DNA of 64,000 nt from Tateyamaria pelophila (GTDB lineage Bacteria > Pseudomonadota > Alphaproteobacteria > Rhodobacterales > Rhodobacteraceae). Under the pieces are notes generated by a model. The model did no database searches and was not told where the DNA came from. It worked only from the letters and a program-made list of their open reading frames with translations. This document shows positions 8,595-16,340 of this stretch, in pieces. The translations under genes and the position numbers were made by a program. How positions within the stretch are numbered: position 1 is the stretch's first letter; each line of letters starts with the position of its first letter. The stretch covers positions 58,891-122,890 of the forward strand of contig NZ_JAIMIA010000004.1 of NCBI RefSeq assembly GCF_019966495.1. The letters run 5' to 3'.

Positions 8595-9677
8595 GTGACT
8601 GAATCGCTCACACGGTTGGCCCACGCGACGACTGCACAAACGGATACCATACCTGTCGCGGGTGGCGGGTCCGATCTGATTGCACATGACGGTGAAGCGA
8701 TCCGGTCATTTGTGCTCAGTACAGCCAAAAACGGCCATGTGACACAGTGCATTGCCGTGGCTGACCTGATCGGTCTCGAAATCGAAGACGTGATTCAGGA
8801 ACCCGGCGTGAACAAGGCCTTGCCGGACTGGCGTCGCGAGCTGGAAAAAACCCGCTGGCTCTTACCCGCGTTGCGGATCGCGTGGCGTTTTCGCAAGGGT
8901 AAGTTCATCATTCTGGCCAGCGGACGTTCGGTTCTGCCGGCATGCCGGTTGATCAAGAAACTGCGCGGCGATAACGTGTTCATCCTGTTTATCGGATCCC
9001 CCAAAAAGTGGACCACAAGGTGCACGGACGTCATGCTGCGGTCGAAACACGAGCGGGAAGAGGATCGTGACGAAGAAAATCGCTATCCCTGGAACCCGAA
9101 ACAGATCTGGGTTGATGCCCCGATCTGCAGGCCCTTGCCCGTTTCTGCCTCCAAGGAGAACGGGGTCGCGGTTTTGCTGGGTGGGCTGAACATCACCTAT
9201 GGCGACGAAGTTGCGGACTACGAGGCCTTCCTCGATCATCTCGACGCTTTGGTGCAATCCTTTTCCATCAGCATCGTCTTTTCACGGCGGACCAAACCAG
9301 AGGTCGAGCAGGCGTTTCATAAGCGGTTTGCAAACACGAGCGCCAAACTGGTGGATGCGGCGGACCGACAGGGATTTCTGGACGCATGCGCGGGGGCGGG
9401 AGCTTTTGTCGTGACACCGGATTCGATCACAATGGTTGCCGAAGCCTGTGCGACGGGCAAACCCGTCTATACTGTCAAGCTTCCGGTGAAACGCGAAGGC
9501 ACCAGAAATCACCGATTTATCGAAACCACCCTTAAAAAAGGGTATGCCCAGCCATTCGAAGGTGAGATCAACTTCGAGCGCCGCACCGTGGATCGGGACG
9601 ATATCGAAGCGGCGCGGCGCGTCATGATCGACTGTATCGACGCATGGAAGCGCGATCCGTCGACACTTTCATCATGA
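8595..9677 (+). CDS. ELM1-family (DUF1022) glycosyltransferase-like protein, copy 2
   Basis: A 360-residue protein of the same family as 6336-7493 but clearly diverged. The C-terminal half keeps the VVTPDSITMVAEACATGKPV motif (about 275-293) that matches the VTNDSISMTQEAALTGRPL motif of copy 1. The N-terminal half carries FVLSTAKNGHVTQ and IILASGRS. It starts with GTG at 8595. Its stop (TGA 9675-9677) overlaps the ATG of the sulfotransferase-like gene, so those two are probably made together. A possible reading is a GT-B enzyme acting on a lipid-linked acceptor; no biochemical activity is known to me for this family in bacteria. Confidence 0.72.
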   Translation: MTESLTRLAHATTAQTDTIPVAGGGSDLIAHDGEAIRSFVLSTAKNGHVTQCIAVADLIGLEIEDVIQEPGVNKALPDWRRELEKTRWLLPALRIAWRFRKGKFIILASGRSVLPACRLIKKLRGDNVFILFIGSPKKWTTRCTDVMLRSKHEREEDRDEENRYPWNPKQIWVDAPICRPLPVSASKENGVAVLLGGLNITYGDEVADYEAFLDHLDALVQSFSISIVFSRRTKPEVEQAFHKRFANTSAKLVDAADRQGFLDACAGAGAFVVTPDSITMVAEACATGKPVYTVKLPVKREGTRNHRFIETTLKKGYAQPFEGEINFERRTVDRDDIEAARRVMIDCIDAWKRDPSTLSS

Positions 9678-10348
9678 AATCTTGGAGCTTTCTATTCGAC
9701 GCTGTTCGCGACGCGATCATGAAATTTGCTTGGTGGAAGAAGGAACAAAGACCCCTCATTTTCATAATTGGGTTCAACAAGACGGCCACTCGATCCATTC
9801 ACCAGTTGTTTGCCGGAAATGGGTACGCATCGGTGCATTGGGATGACGGAAAACTGGCATTGCGGATGCTGCGCAACATGTTGTCCGGCAAGAAAATTCT
9901 GACCGGTTACGATCGACGGTACCAAGTCTATTCCGATATGATTTTTGCCAATCACAGCATAAACATTGAGGCGAACAGTTTTTTCAAGATCCTGGACCGT
10001 GATTACCCGGGAAGCTTCTTCATTTACAACAAACGCAATTTGGAAGACTGGCTACGAAGCAGAGCATCACAATCACAGAAATTGGGCGAGAATTCATTTA
10101 TCAAAAGACAAATGAGCCTGAATAACACATCCGAACCTGATGTCGTTTTTGAAGTCTGGAAAACACAGAGGCTCCGCCTCGAGGCAGATGTCAGGTCTTA
10201 TTTCAAAGGGGCCACAAATTTTGTTGAGATCGACATAAATAATGACAATGTCCCCGGAATGATAAGTGATCTGTTACAGGTGGAACTTGATGGGTCCCAC
10301 TGGGGCCATATTGGCAAGAAGAAATATCCTGCTTCGCCGCAGGTCTGA
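9674..10348 (+). CDS. Small sulfotransferase-like P-loop protein
   Basis: A 224-residue protein with a sulfotransferase-type phosphosulfate loop, IIGFNKTATRSIHQLF at about 31-46, and a second region NKRNLEDWLRSR that resembles the 3'-phosphate binding segment. If active it would move sulfate from PAPS to a carbohydrate or lipid hydroxyl. I place the start at ATG 9674, which overlaps the preceding stop (ATGA); an in-frame ATG at 9644 lies inside the upstream gene. The coding sequence is visibly richer in A and T than its neighbours, which hints at acquisition from another genome. It is short for the family, so specificity or activity may differ. Confidence 0.65.
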   Translation: MKSWSFLFDAVRDAIMKFAWWKKEQRPLIFIIGFNKTATRSIHQLFAGNGYASVHWDDGKLALRMLRNMLSGKKILTGYDRRYQVYSDMIFANHSINIEANSFFKILDRDYPGSFFIYNKRNLEDWLRSRASQSQKLGENSFIKRQMSLNNTSEPDVVFEVWKTQRLRLEADVRSYFKGATNFVEIDINNDNVPGMISDLLQVELDGSHWGHIGKKKYPASPQV

Positions 10349-10387
10349 CAGTAAGGGTAATTCGTCGAGCGTCACGAAAACCAGCCA

Positions 10388-10410
10388 TGTAATTTGAAAG
10401 TGACATTACA
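10388..10410. promoter_or_regulatory. Inverted repeat upstream of the GT2-like gene
   Basis: TGTAAT and ATTACA form a 6-bp inverted repeat with an 11-nt spacer in an AT-rich gap, about 60 nt ahead of the TTG start at 10470. It could be an operator or a chance match. Confidence 0.25.
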
Positions 10411-10469
10411 AATCATTCCCGGTGAGATATGTAGCTGACAAAGAGCACCAAGCGTGAGGAAGTCCGGTT

Positions 10470-11390
10470 TTGGCAAGTTTTTCGGTCGTGGCGATTGTGA
10501 AAGAGGACGAAGAAATTGTTCGTCATTTCTGCGAGCAGTATGAACGCCTTGGCGCGCAGCATATTTTCGTTTTCTTTGACGGTGCCGTCGATCACTTTTC
10601 CAAAACGGGCATTTTCGCGCCTGATGGCCCGGTGTCACTGATCCCCTGTACACCGGAGTTTTGGCAAGACCATGGCAGCACAAGGCCCGGTCGACTGCGA
10701 GATCGGCAATACGCAGTTTATCAGATGGCTTACAAGACTTGCGAAAGTGACTGGCTTCTTGTGTGCGATGCAGACGAGTTCATCATTTCCGACGAACCTT
10801 TGGGGCAGTGGTTAGAGGCTGTTCCGAAAGAGATTGAATCCGTCAACTTTCCAACGGCAGAGGCCGTCTGGGGGCCGGGCGAAGATATTGATACTGCTTT
10901 CGGGACAACCTTGTTTCGGCTGCCCTTCACTGATGTTTCGGAATGGAAGCGCAAGAGATTTTGGCTTTATGGGCTAATTGGGCGATACATGGCCGAAGGG
11001 CTCGCCAGCCATTCACACGGCAAGAGCATTACGCGCACGGGCATTGACGATATCTGTGTCGGTACGCACGAAGCTGAACGGGACGGCAAGGAAATCTCGA
11101 CCCTGGCGTCAAAAGTCGGGGGGCGATCGATGGTTTATCTGGCGCACTACGACGCCATCAGCTTTAGACGTTGGAAAGTGAAGTTTGAACGCCGCGCGCC
11201 GAAGTTCAAGGAAGATGGCGGCACGGGGAGCAAAAAGCGCAAACGTCAGGCGCGGCTTGCCAATGTCGCAGGTCGGCTTGGGAACAAACCAATCAGGATG
11301 GTGTTTCGGCGGCTTTATTGCCTCAGCAAGCGCCAGAAAAAGGTGCTGGAGCAGAACGGATTGATACTCAATAAAGACATCTTTGGCTGA
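10470..11390 (+). CDS. Glycosyltransferase family 2/92-like protein
   Basis: A 306-residue protein. The N-terminus FSVVAIVKEDEEIVRHF with a following EQYERLGAQHIFVFFD matches the start of family 2/92 glycosyltransferases, and VCDADEFI near residue 95 supplies the DxD metal motif. No membrane helix is visible. The basic C-terminus (about 240-306, many Lys and Arg) may bind the membrane face. The start is TTG at 10470, backed by GAGGAAG 8 nt upstream. A 121-nt AT-rich gap separates it from the sulfotransferase-like gene. Donor and acceptor are unknown. The next gene is a convergent ABC exporter. Confidence 0.72.
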   Translation: MASFSVVAIVKEDEEIVRHFCEQYERLGAQHIFVFFDGAVDHFSKTGIFAPDGPVSLIPCTPEFWQDHGSTRPGRLRDRQYAVYQMAYKTCESDWLLVCDADEFIISDEPLGQWLEAVPKEIESVNFPTAEAVWGPGEDIDTAFGTTLFRLPFTDVSEWKRKRFWLYGLIGRYMAEGLASHSHGKSITRTGIDDICVGTHEAERDGKEISTLASKVGGRSMVYLAHYDAISFRRWKVKFERRAPKFKEDGGTGSKKRKRQARLANVAGRLGNKPIRMVFRRLYCLSKRQKKVLEQNGLILNKDIFG

Positions 11391-11426
11391 TTATACAGCC
11401 AGTGTCCCGAGACGATGCACGCAGAC

Positions 11427-13097
11427 CTATTCGGCGCTTGCAACGAAAGGTGCTGATCCACCCACGATAGATGCAACCTTTCCTCCAGCCAGTTGATACA
11501 CCCGATCCGCAATATCGACAAATGCGGGCCTGTGGGTGATCGCGATGACCGTCACCTGACCGCCGAGGGTGCTGATATTCTCGACGATTTCCTTCTCTGA
11601 TGAGGGGTCGAGCGCACTTGTGACCTCGTCCAGGATCAGGATGCTGGGCTTGCACACCAAAGCCCGTGCAAGGGCGATCCTTTGACGCTGCCCGCCTGAA
11701 ATCATGGCCCCTTTTTCACCAACTTCGGTGTGGATCCCCAAGGGCATCGTGTCGACAAATTCGCGTGCACCCGCGAGGGACAGAGCGCGCAAAGCGTCCT
11801 CTTCGCTGATCTCTGCGTTGCCCAGCGCGATATTGGAATAGATGGTGTCATGAAACAGGATCGGTTCCTGCGGCACATAGCCCACCATCGACCGCCATTG
11901 GCGCAGCGAAAAGTCCTGCAAGGGCCGACCATCAATCAGCACCTGACCGGAATCCGGCGCATAAAAGCCCAGCAGAATATCGGTGATCGTTGTTTTTCCC
12001 GAGCCGGAAGGCCCGGTCAGCACGGTCGTCGCATTCTTCTTGAATTCAAGGGTCAGCCCCTGAAGAACAGGACTGCGCGGATGGGCGAAATGCACATCGA
12101 CGAAACTGCATTCCCGCTCGAAAGAAGGAGCCTCTGTCGATGGATCGGGCTCTTTTTCGCTGTCGGCTTCGGCAATCTGATCCAGCAGGGTGAAATATGC
12201 GCTCTCTGAGATCGCGGCCTTTTGGTACTCATTTTGCATCTTGTTGAAGGTTTTAACCAATTGGGTCAGCACCAGACCCATCACGGCCAGCTCTGCTGGG
12301 GGAAAACCCCAGTAGACGATGGCCAGTGTAATGCCGACGCCCAGAACAATCGCGGCCAGTGTCTCGTTCGAGGCCTTGAGCGACTCTTTGGCGACGACCT
12401 GCTTGCGCAAGGCGCTGCGCAGTTTCGCGATGTTCCCACTCATGAGGCGCTCAAAATCGGCTTGGCGTGCCATGGCCTTGAGCGGTTTGATATTGTTCAG
12501 CGTGTCGCTCAGATAGGAAATGAAATTGCGGGCGTGCTTGGTTTGTTTCATACCCGCGCGCCGGGCGCTTCTGATCATGAAGCCGAGCGACATCGCCACC
12601 GTCGCGCCCACGGCCAGGGCGATCAGGGCGGCCTCCCAGGAAATGAAGATGGCAACCACCGTATAAACAACGGCCTGAATCGTATACACCATCATGTTCG
12701 CAGCGGCGAGATAGGCGGTCCCGGCACGGGTCGCTTCACCGCTCAAGGCGTTTGTAATCCTGCCAATCGGCTGTGTCGTAAAATAGCCCCAACGCACTAC
12801 AAGAAGCGCGTTGACCAGATCACGGCGGATGTTGGTGGTGATGTCGGCAACCGTATAGCCCACATAGGTCATGGCCGTCAGCGTGAGCACGTTCTTGAGA
12901 ATGACCGTCGAAACCACGAACGCCACAAGCGTTGCAATGGTGGCTTCGATCCCGAAATAGCCCAGCCATTCTGTGACTTTCGTCACACTCGAGCTTTGCT
13001 CGCCACCCGCATCGCCGAGCGCCATGGAAATGGTCGGCAAGAGGCTGGCCAGTCCGATACCTTGCGCGATCCCGCTCAGGAACAGGCACAGCAGCAC
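11427..13097 (-). CDS. ABC exporter, fused membrane and ATPase domains
   Basis: A half-transporter of the lipid/peptide exporter type. Residues 1-300 contain about six membrane segments (for example near 1-25, 55-80, 135-175 and 245-275); the ATPase follows with Walker A GPSGSGKT (about 370-377), the SGGQRQRIALARAL signature and Walker B ILILDEVTSAL. The homodimer would move a lipid, glycolipid or glycan precursor across the inner membrane. The first standard start is GTG at 13097, but about 18 codons before it already read like the conserved cytoplasmic N-terminus (including TIFFKAGGTRPIVV) with no ATG, GTG or TTG. The true start may therefore be a rare codon. The neighbouring glycosyltransferases suggest the cargo. 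Confidence 0.83.
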   Translation of the reverse strand: MLLCLFLSGIAQGIGLASLLPTISMALGDAGGEQSSSVTKVTEWLGYFGIEATIATLVAFVVSTVILKNVLTLTAMTYVGYTVADITTNIRRDLVNALLVVRWGYFTTQPIGRITNALSGEATRAGTAYLAAANMMVYTIQAVVYTVVAIFISWEAALIALAVGATVAMSLGFMIRSARRAGMKQTKHARNFISYLSDTLNNIKPLKAMARQADFERLMSGNIAKLRSALRKQVVAKESLKASNETLAAIVLGVGITLAIVYWGFPPAELAVMGLVLTQLVKTFNKMQNEYQKAAISESAYFTLLDQIAEADSEKEPDPSTEAPSFERECSFVDVHFAHPRSPVLQGLTLEFKKNATTVLTGPSGSGKTTITDILLGFYAPDSGQVLIDGRPLQDFSLRQWRSMVGYVPQEPILFHDTIYSNIALGNAEISEEDALRALSLAGAREFVDTMPLGIHTEVGEKGAMISGGQRQRIALARALVCKPSILILDEVTSALDPSSEKEIVENISTLGGQVTVIAITHRPAFVDIADRVYQLAGGKVASIVGGSAPFVASAE

Positions 13098-13243
13098 GAC
13101 GATCGGTCTTGTCCCGCCTGCCTTAAAAAATATTGTCAGAACGCTACGCAGCGGATCTATCCCTAACTGACTTCTTCGCGCCCCTTATGACAATGGATGC
13201 GAGCAATCTAAAGGCCATTTTGCGCACAGGTTGCTATGTCCAC

Positions 13244-13259
13244 ACGTCATATTTGACGT
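13244..13259. promoter_or_regulatory. Perfect palindrome, operator-like
   Basis: ACGTCATATTTGACGT is made of two 6-bp arms around TATT. It lies about 150 nt upstream of the ABC exporter start on the minus strand, in a non-coding gap. A dimeric repressor or activator could bind here; no regulator gene is adjacent. Confidence 0.3.
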
Positions 13260-13355
13260 ACACTTCGGCAAAATCGTGCCGAGCCGAATATTTGGGCGCA
13301 CGCATGGATCACGGGTCACTGGCGCGCGGAACGTGACAGTCCACGAGGCGTTTGA

Positions 13356-14339
13356 TCACCCTCCATAGAGGCCAGCGGTGCGGGCCCTGAGTTTGACGAG
13401 GGCAAGAACAGTGTCGATCGTGGGCGTCGGGGTCTGCGTCACGCGGCCCAGTTCCTGAACCGAGCTGACCAGCGCATCGATTTCCATCGGCCGTCCAGCG
13501 TCAAGATCTTGCAACATCGATGTGCGGTGCGCGCCCACGGATGCGCCGCCGTCAATGCGCCGCTCCACGTCGATGGGGAACTTCACACCCAGCTTTTCGG
13601 CAATCATCTGAGCCTCGATCATCATGTTGCGCGCTACGTCGCGCGTGCCGGGATCGGTGCACAGCACTTCCAGAGTTGCGTCGGTCAGGGCAGAGATGGG
13701 GTTGAACGACAGGTTCCCCCACAGTTTGACCCAGATGTCGTCGCGCAATTTGGGGCGCACAGGTGCCTTGAGCCCTGCGGCAATCAAAGCCTGCGACAAC
13801 GCTACCGCACGGTCGGACCGACTGCCGTCCGGCTCGCCCAGAAGAAACCGATTGCCGGAGATGTGCCGGATGGTGCCCGGCTCGGGAACGTCAGCCGCCG
13901 GATAGACCACGCAGCCCAATACCCGGTCAGGGCCAAACCCGTCCCACTGCGCATTGCCGGGGTCGACCGATGTCAGACGCGTGCCTTCCAGATCGCCGCC
14001 GATCTTGTGGAAATACCACCACGGCAACCCGTTCACACCACTGACGATCGTCGTGTGATCACCGATCAAGGGCTGCATGGCCCCCACGACAGACGGAACA
14101 GAATGGGCCTTGAGGGTCACGATCACATAGTCCTGCGGCCCCAGATCGGCCGGATTGTCGCTGGCGGTGACCGAAACCGTCACCGGATCGGCACCGTCTT
14201 CGATCAGGGTCAGCCCTTTGGCGTTCATCGCCGCCAAATGCGGTCCGCGCGCCACAAGGCTCACATCCGCGCCGGCCTGCGCCAGTTTCACGCCCATGTA
14301 ACCACCGATGGCGCCCGCGCCGAAAATACAGATTTTCAT
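13356..14339 (-). CDS. panE: 2-dehydropantoate 2-reductase (ketopantoate reductase family)
   Basis: This NADPH-dependent enzyme reduces ketopantoate to pantoate for coenzyme A synthesis. The N-terminal Rossmann motif IFGAGAIGGYMG is at 5-16. The linker motif NPISALTDA and the family lysine region VRPKLRDDIWVKLWGNLSFNPISA lie near 190-215. Its 327 residues fit the family, which also contains paralogues acting on other 2-keto acids, so the pantothenate role is likely but not proven. It follows the acyl-activating enzyme gene by 29 nt on the same strand, which suggests a two-gene transcript and perhaps a catabolic rather than a vitamin-related use. Confidence 0.78.
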   Translation of the reverse strand: MKICIFGAGAIGGYMGVKLAQAGADVSLVARGPHLAAMNAKGLTLIEDGADPVTVSVTASDNPADLGPQDYVIVTLKAHSVPSVVGAMQPLIGDHTTIVSGVNGLPWWYFHKIGGDLEGTRLTSVDPGNAQWDGFGPDRVLGCVVYPAADVPEPGTIRHISGNRFLLGEPDGSRSDRAVALSQALIAAGLKAPVRPKLRDDIWVKLWGNLSFNPISALTDATLEVLCTDPGTRDVARNMMIEAQMIAEKLGVKFPIDVERRIDGGASVGAHRTSMLQDLDAGRPMEIDALVSSVQELGRVTQTPTPTIDTVLALVKLRARTAGLYGG

Positions 14340-14368
14340 AGTGTTTCCTTACGTTTGCGACGGATTCC

Positions 14369-15901
14369 TCAGGCCGGACGGACCAGCCCGAGTTTTTCGG
14401 CAAGGCCGATGCGTTGCATCTTGCCCGTCGCGCCCTTGGGGATTTCGTCCATGATGATAATCTTGCGTGGCACTTTGAACTCGGCCAGCCGTTCCTGCGC
14501 AAAGCTGCGAATGTCGGCTTCGGTCGCGTCGGCCCCTTCGCGCAGGACAACGGCGGCAGCCACTTCTTCGCCCAGTTTCGGATGGGGCAGGGCAAAGGTC
14601 ACGACCTGTCCAACGGAGGGGTGATCCATCAGGATGCCGTCCACTTCCAGCGGGCTGATCTTTTCGCCACCTCGGTTGATGATCTCCTTGAGTCGACCGG
14701 TGAGGCTCAGATACCCTTCGTCATCCAGCGAGCCTTGATCGCCTGTCCGGAACCAGCGCTTGCCAGCATCCTCGAAGAAGTTTTTGGCGTTGGCATCGGG
14801 GTTGCTTTCATAGCCCGGCGTAACGTTGTCCCCGGAAATGACAATCTCGCCAACCCCATCAATCAGGTGATTTTCGATCTCATGGGCGATCCGGACTTCG
14901 GGCCCGGCCGCAATCCCGACCGAGCCCGGCTTTTGCGCCCGCGGGGGCAGGGGGTTGGACGCCATCTGGTGGGTGGCTTCGGTCATGCCGTAGGCTTCGA
15001 TGACGGGGGCGTTGAAGGTTTTGACCAACGCCTCCATGACTTGTGCGGGCAGGGACGCGGATGAAGATCGCAAGAAGCGCAACGGGACCGCGGCGATGGT
15101 CTCTGCATTGCGCGGTGCGCGCGACAAGATCGCCTGATGCATGGTCGGCACAGCCGTGTACCATGTGGGCTGCGCGGCCTGCATCCAGCCAAAAAACCGC
15201 AACGCATCAAAGCCGGGCGCGCACCAGATCGACCCGCCAGCCGCAAGAGAGGCGGAGACCGCTGCAATCAATCCGTGAATGTGAAAGAGCGGCATGACAT
15301 TCATGCACCGATCCTCGGGCGTCAACGCCAGCGCGGTTTTGATGTTGAGTGCAGAGGCCGCCAGATTGCGATGCAGCAGCGGTACGATTTTTGGTCGCGA
15401 TGTTGTACCGGATGTGTGCAGGATCAGGGCCACGTCGTCTTCGGTCACCGCCTTGGCCTCGACAGGCGTCGCTGTGCTGTCCGCCGACAATGTGAAATGT
15501 CCGGCGGGCGCGTCTAGGCCTACGTCGACACGCAGGATCAACATGCCAAGCTTGGTCGCCGCGGCCACTGCAGGCCCGTTCTCACCCGCCATGACGACAA
15601 GGGCCTTGGCGCTCAGATCATCCAGATAGAACTCGTACTCGTCCTGCTTGTAAGCCGGGTTCAAAGGCGCTGTTGTCGCGGCCTGCGCGATGGTGACAAA
15701 GGCGGCAGCCATTTCCGGCCCGTTGGGCAATACAATGGCGACCCGATCCCCGGATGTGATCCCAAAGCCTGCAAGCCCGGCCGCAACATCCGTCGACAAT
15801 TGACGCAGAGCGTCATAGCTCAGCCACGCGCGATCCGGTGCGCCAAGGGCTGGGAGTGCACCGTCATGGGCGGCAAGTAGAGCGCTGAGTGTTTGGGCCA
15901 T
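14369..15901 (-). CDS. Acyl-CoA synthetase resembling oxalate-CoA ligase (AAE3/Pcs60 type)
   Basis: An AMP-forming ligase of 510 residues that makes an acyl-CoA from a carboxylate, ATP and CoA. Motifs in order: LILHTSGTTSRPKIV near 160-175, the AYGMTEATHQMASNPLPP segment near 305-322, FRTGDQGSLDDEGYLSLTGR near 395-415, and the catalytic lysine in PKGATGKMQR near the C-terminus. The MTEATHQM-SNPLPP stretch followed by KPGSVG is characteristic of the oxalyl-CoA synthetase branch rather than long-chain FadD. It lies upstream of the ketopantoate reductase family gene. The substrate is probably a small dicarboxylate or short acid. Confidence 0.75.
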   Translation of the reverse strand: MAQTLSALLAAHDGALPALGAPDRAWLSYDALRQLSTDVAAGLAGFGITSGDRVAIVLPNGPEMAAAFVTIAQAATTAPLNPAYKQDEYEFYLDDLSAKALVVMAGENGPAVAAATKLGMLILRVDVGLDAPAGHFTLSADSTATPVEAKAVTEDDVALILHTSGTTSRPKIVPLLHRNLAASALNIKTALALTPEDRCMNVMPLFHIHGLIAAVSASLAAGGSIWCAPGFDALRFFGWMQAAQPTWYTAVPTMHQAILSRAPRNAETIAAVPLRFLRSSSASLPAQVMEALVKTFNAPVIEAYGMTEATHQMASNPLPPRAQKPGSVGIAAGPEVRIAHEIENHLIDGVGEIVISGDNVTPGYESNPDANAKNFFEDAGKRWFRTGDQGSLDDEGYLSLTGRLKEIINRGGEKISPLEVDGILMDHPSVGQVVTFALPHPKLGEEVAAAVVLREGADATEADIRSFAQERLAEFKVPRKIIIMDEIPKGATGKMQRIGLAEKLGLVRPA

Positions 15902-16340
15902 AGGTCTTTCCTTGAGGTTCAGATCTGGAAACAGGTGACATCAACGATGTGTCGGATCGCTGCCGGGCAAATCGATTGTGGTTGGAAAAAAGGGGTTAAC
16001 ACGCAAAACGTGCCTTGGATGTTCATCTTGTTCCAGTCTCCCCCGTATCGCTGACATAATCCAGCGCACGCATGTGTCCAGAGCGGTGTGTCAGATGCGC
16101 GCTAGGTGTAGACCGCACAAGATGCCAGATCAATGCTTGTCGTCACGCGCCGCGCCATGTCGGGCAGTCAATCACCCAGTCGGTATTTTGGAGTAAGCCG
16201 CCGGACCAGATGTGGGTGCTGCGCACTGCAAGGCGCGACAAGGCTCTTCAGCTTGAGCATTTTTTGAATAGGACGACGCCCAAACGACAAAACCCGCAGC
16301 CTGTTTCGGCCACGGGTTTTGCCTGCATGAAAGGACGAGG
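15902..16340. other. Intergenic stretch with no gene
   Basis: Apart from the terminator at 16288-16321 I see no gene here. The short reading frames on both strands lack ribosome-binding sites and recognisable sequence. The part next to 15901 should hold the promoter of the acyl-CoA synthetase. Confidence 0.6.
16288..16321 (-). terminator. Rho-independent terminator after the cobalamin methyltransferase gene
   Basis: CAAAACCCG and CGGGTTTTG form a perfect 9-bp stem around a 16-nt loop. On the minus strand the A-run becomes a U-run after the stem, about 20 nt past the stop codon of the gene ending at 16341. Confidence 0.8.

Noticed and set aside
9644..9673. Upstream ATG for the sulfotransferase-like gene
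   Set aside because: It lies inside the ELM1 gene; the ATGA overlap at 9674 is the better start.
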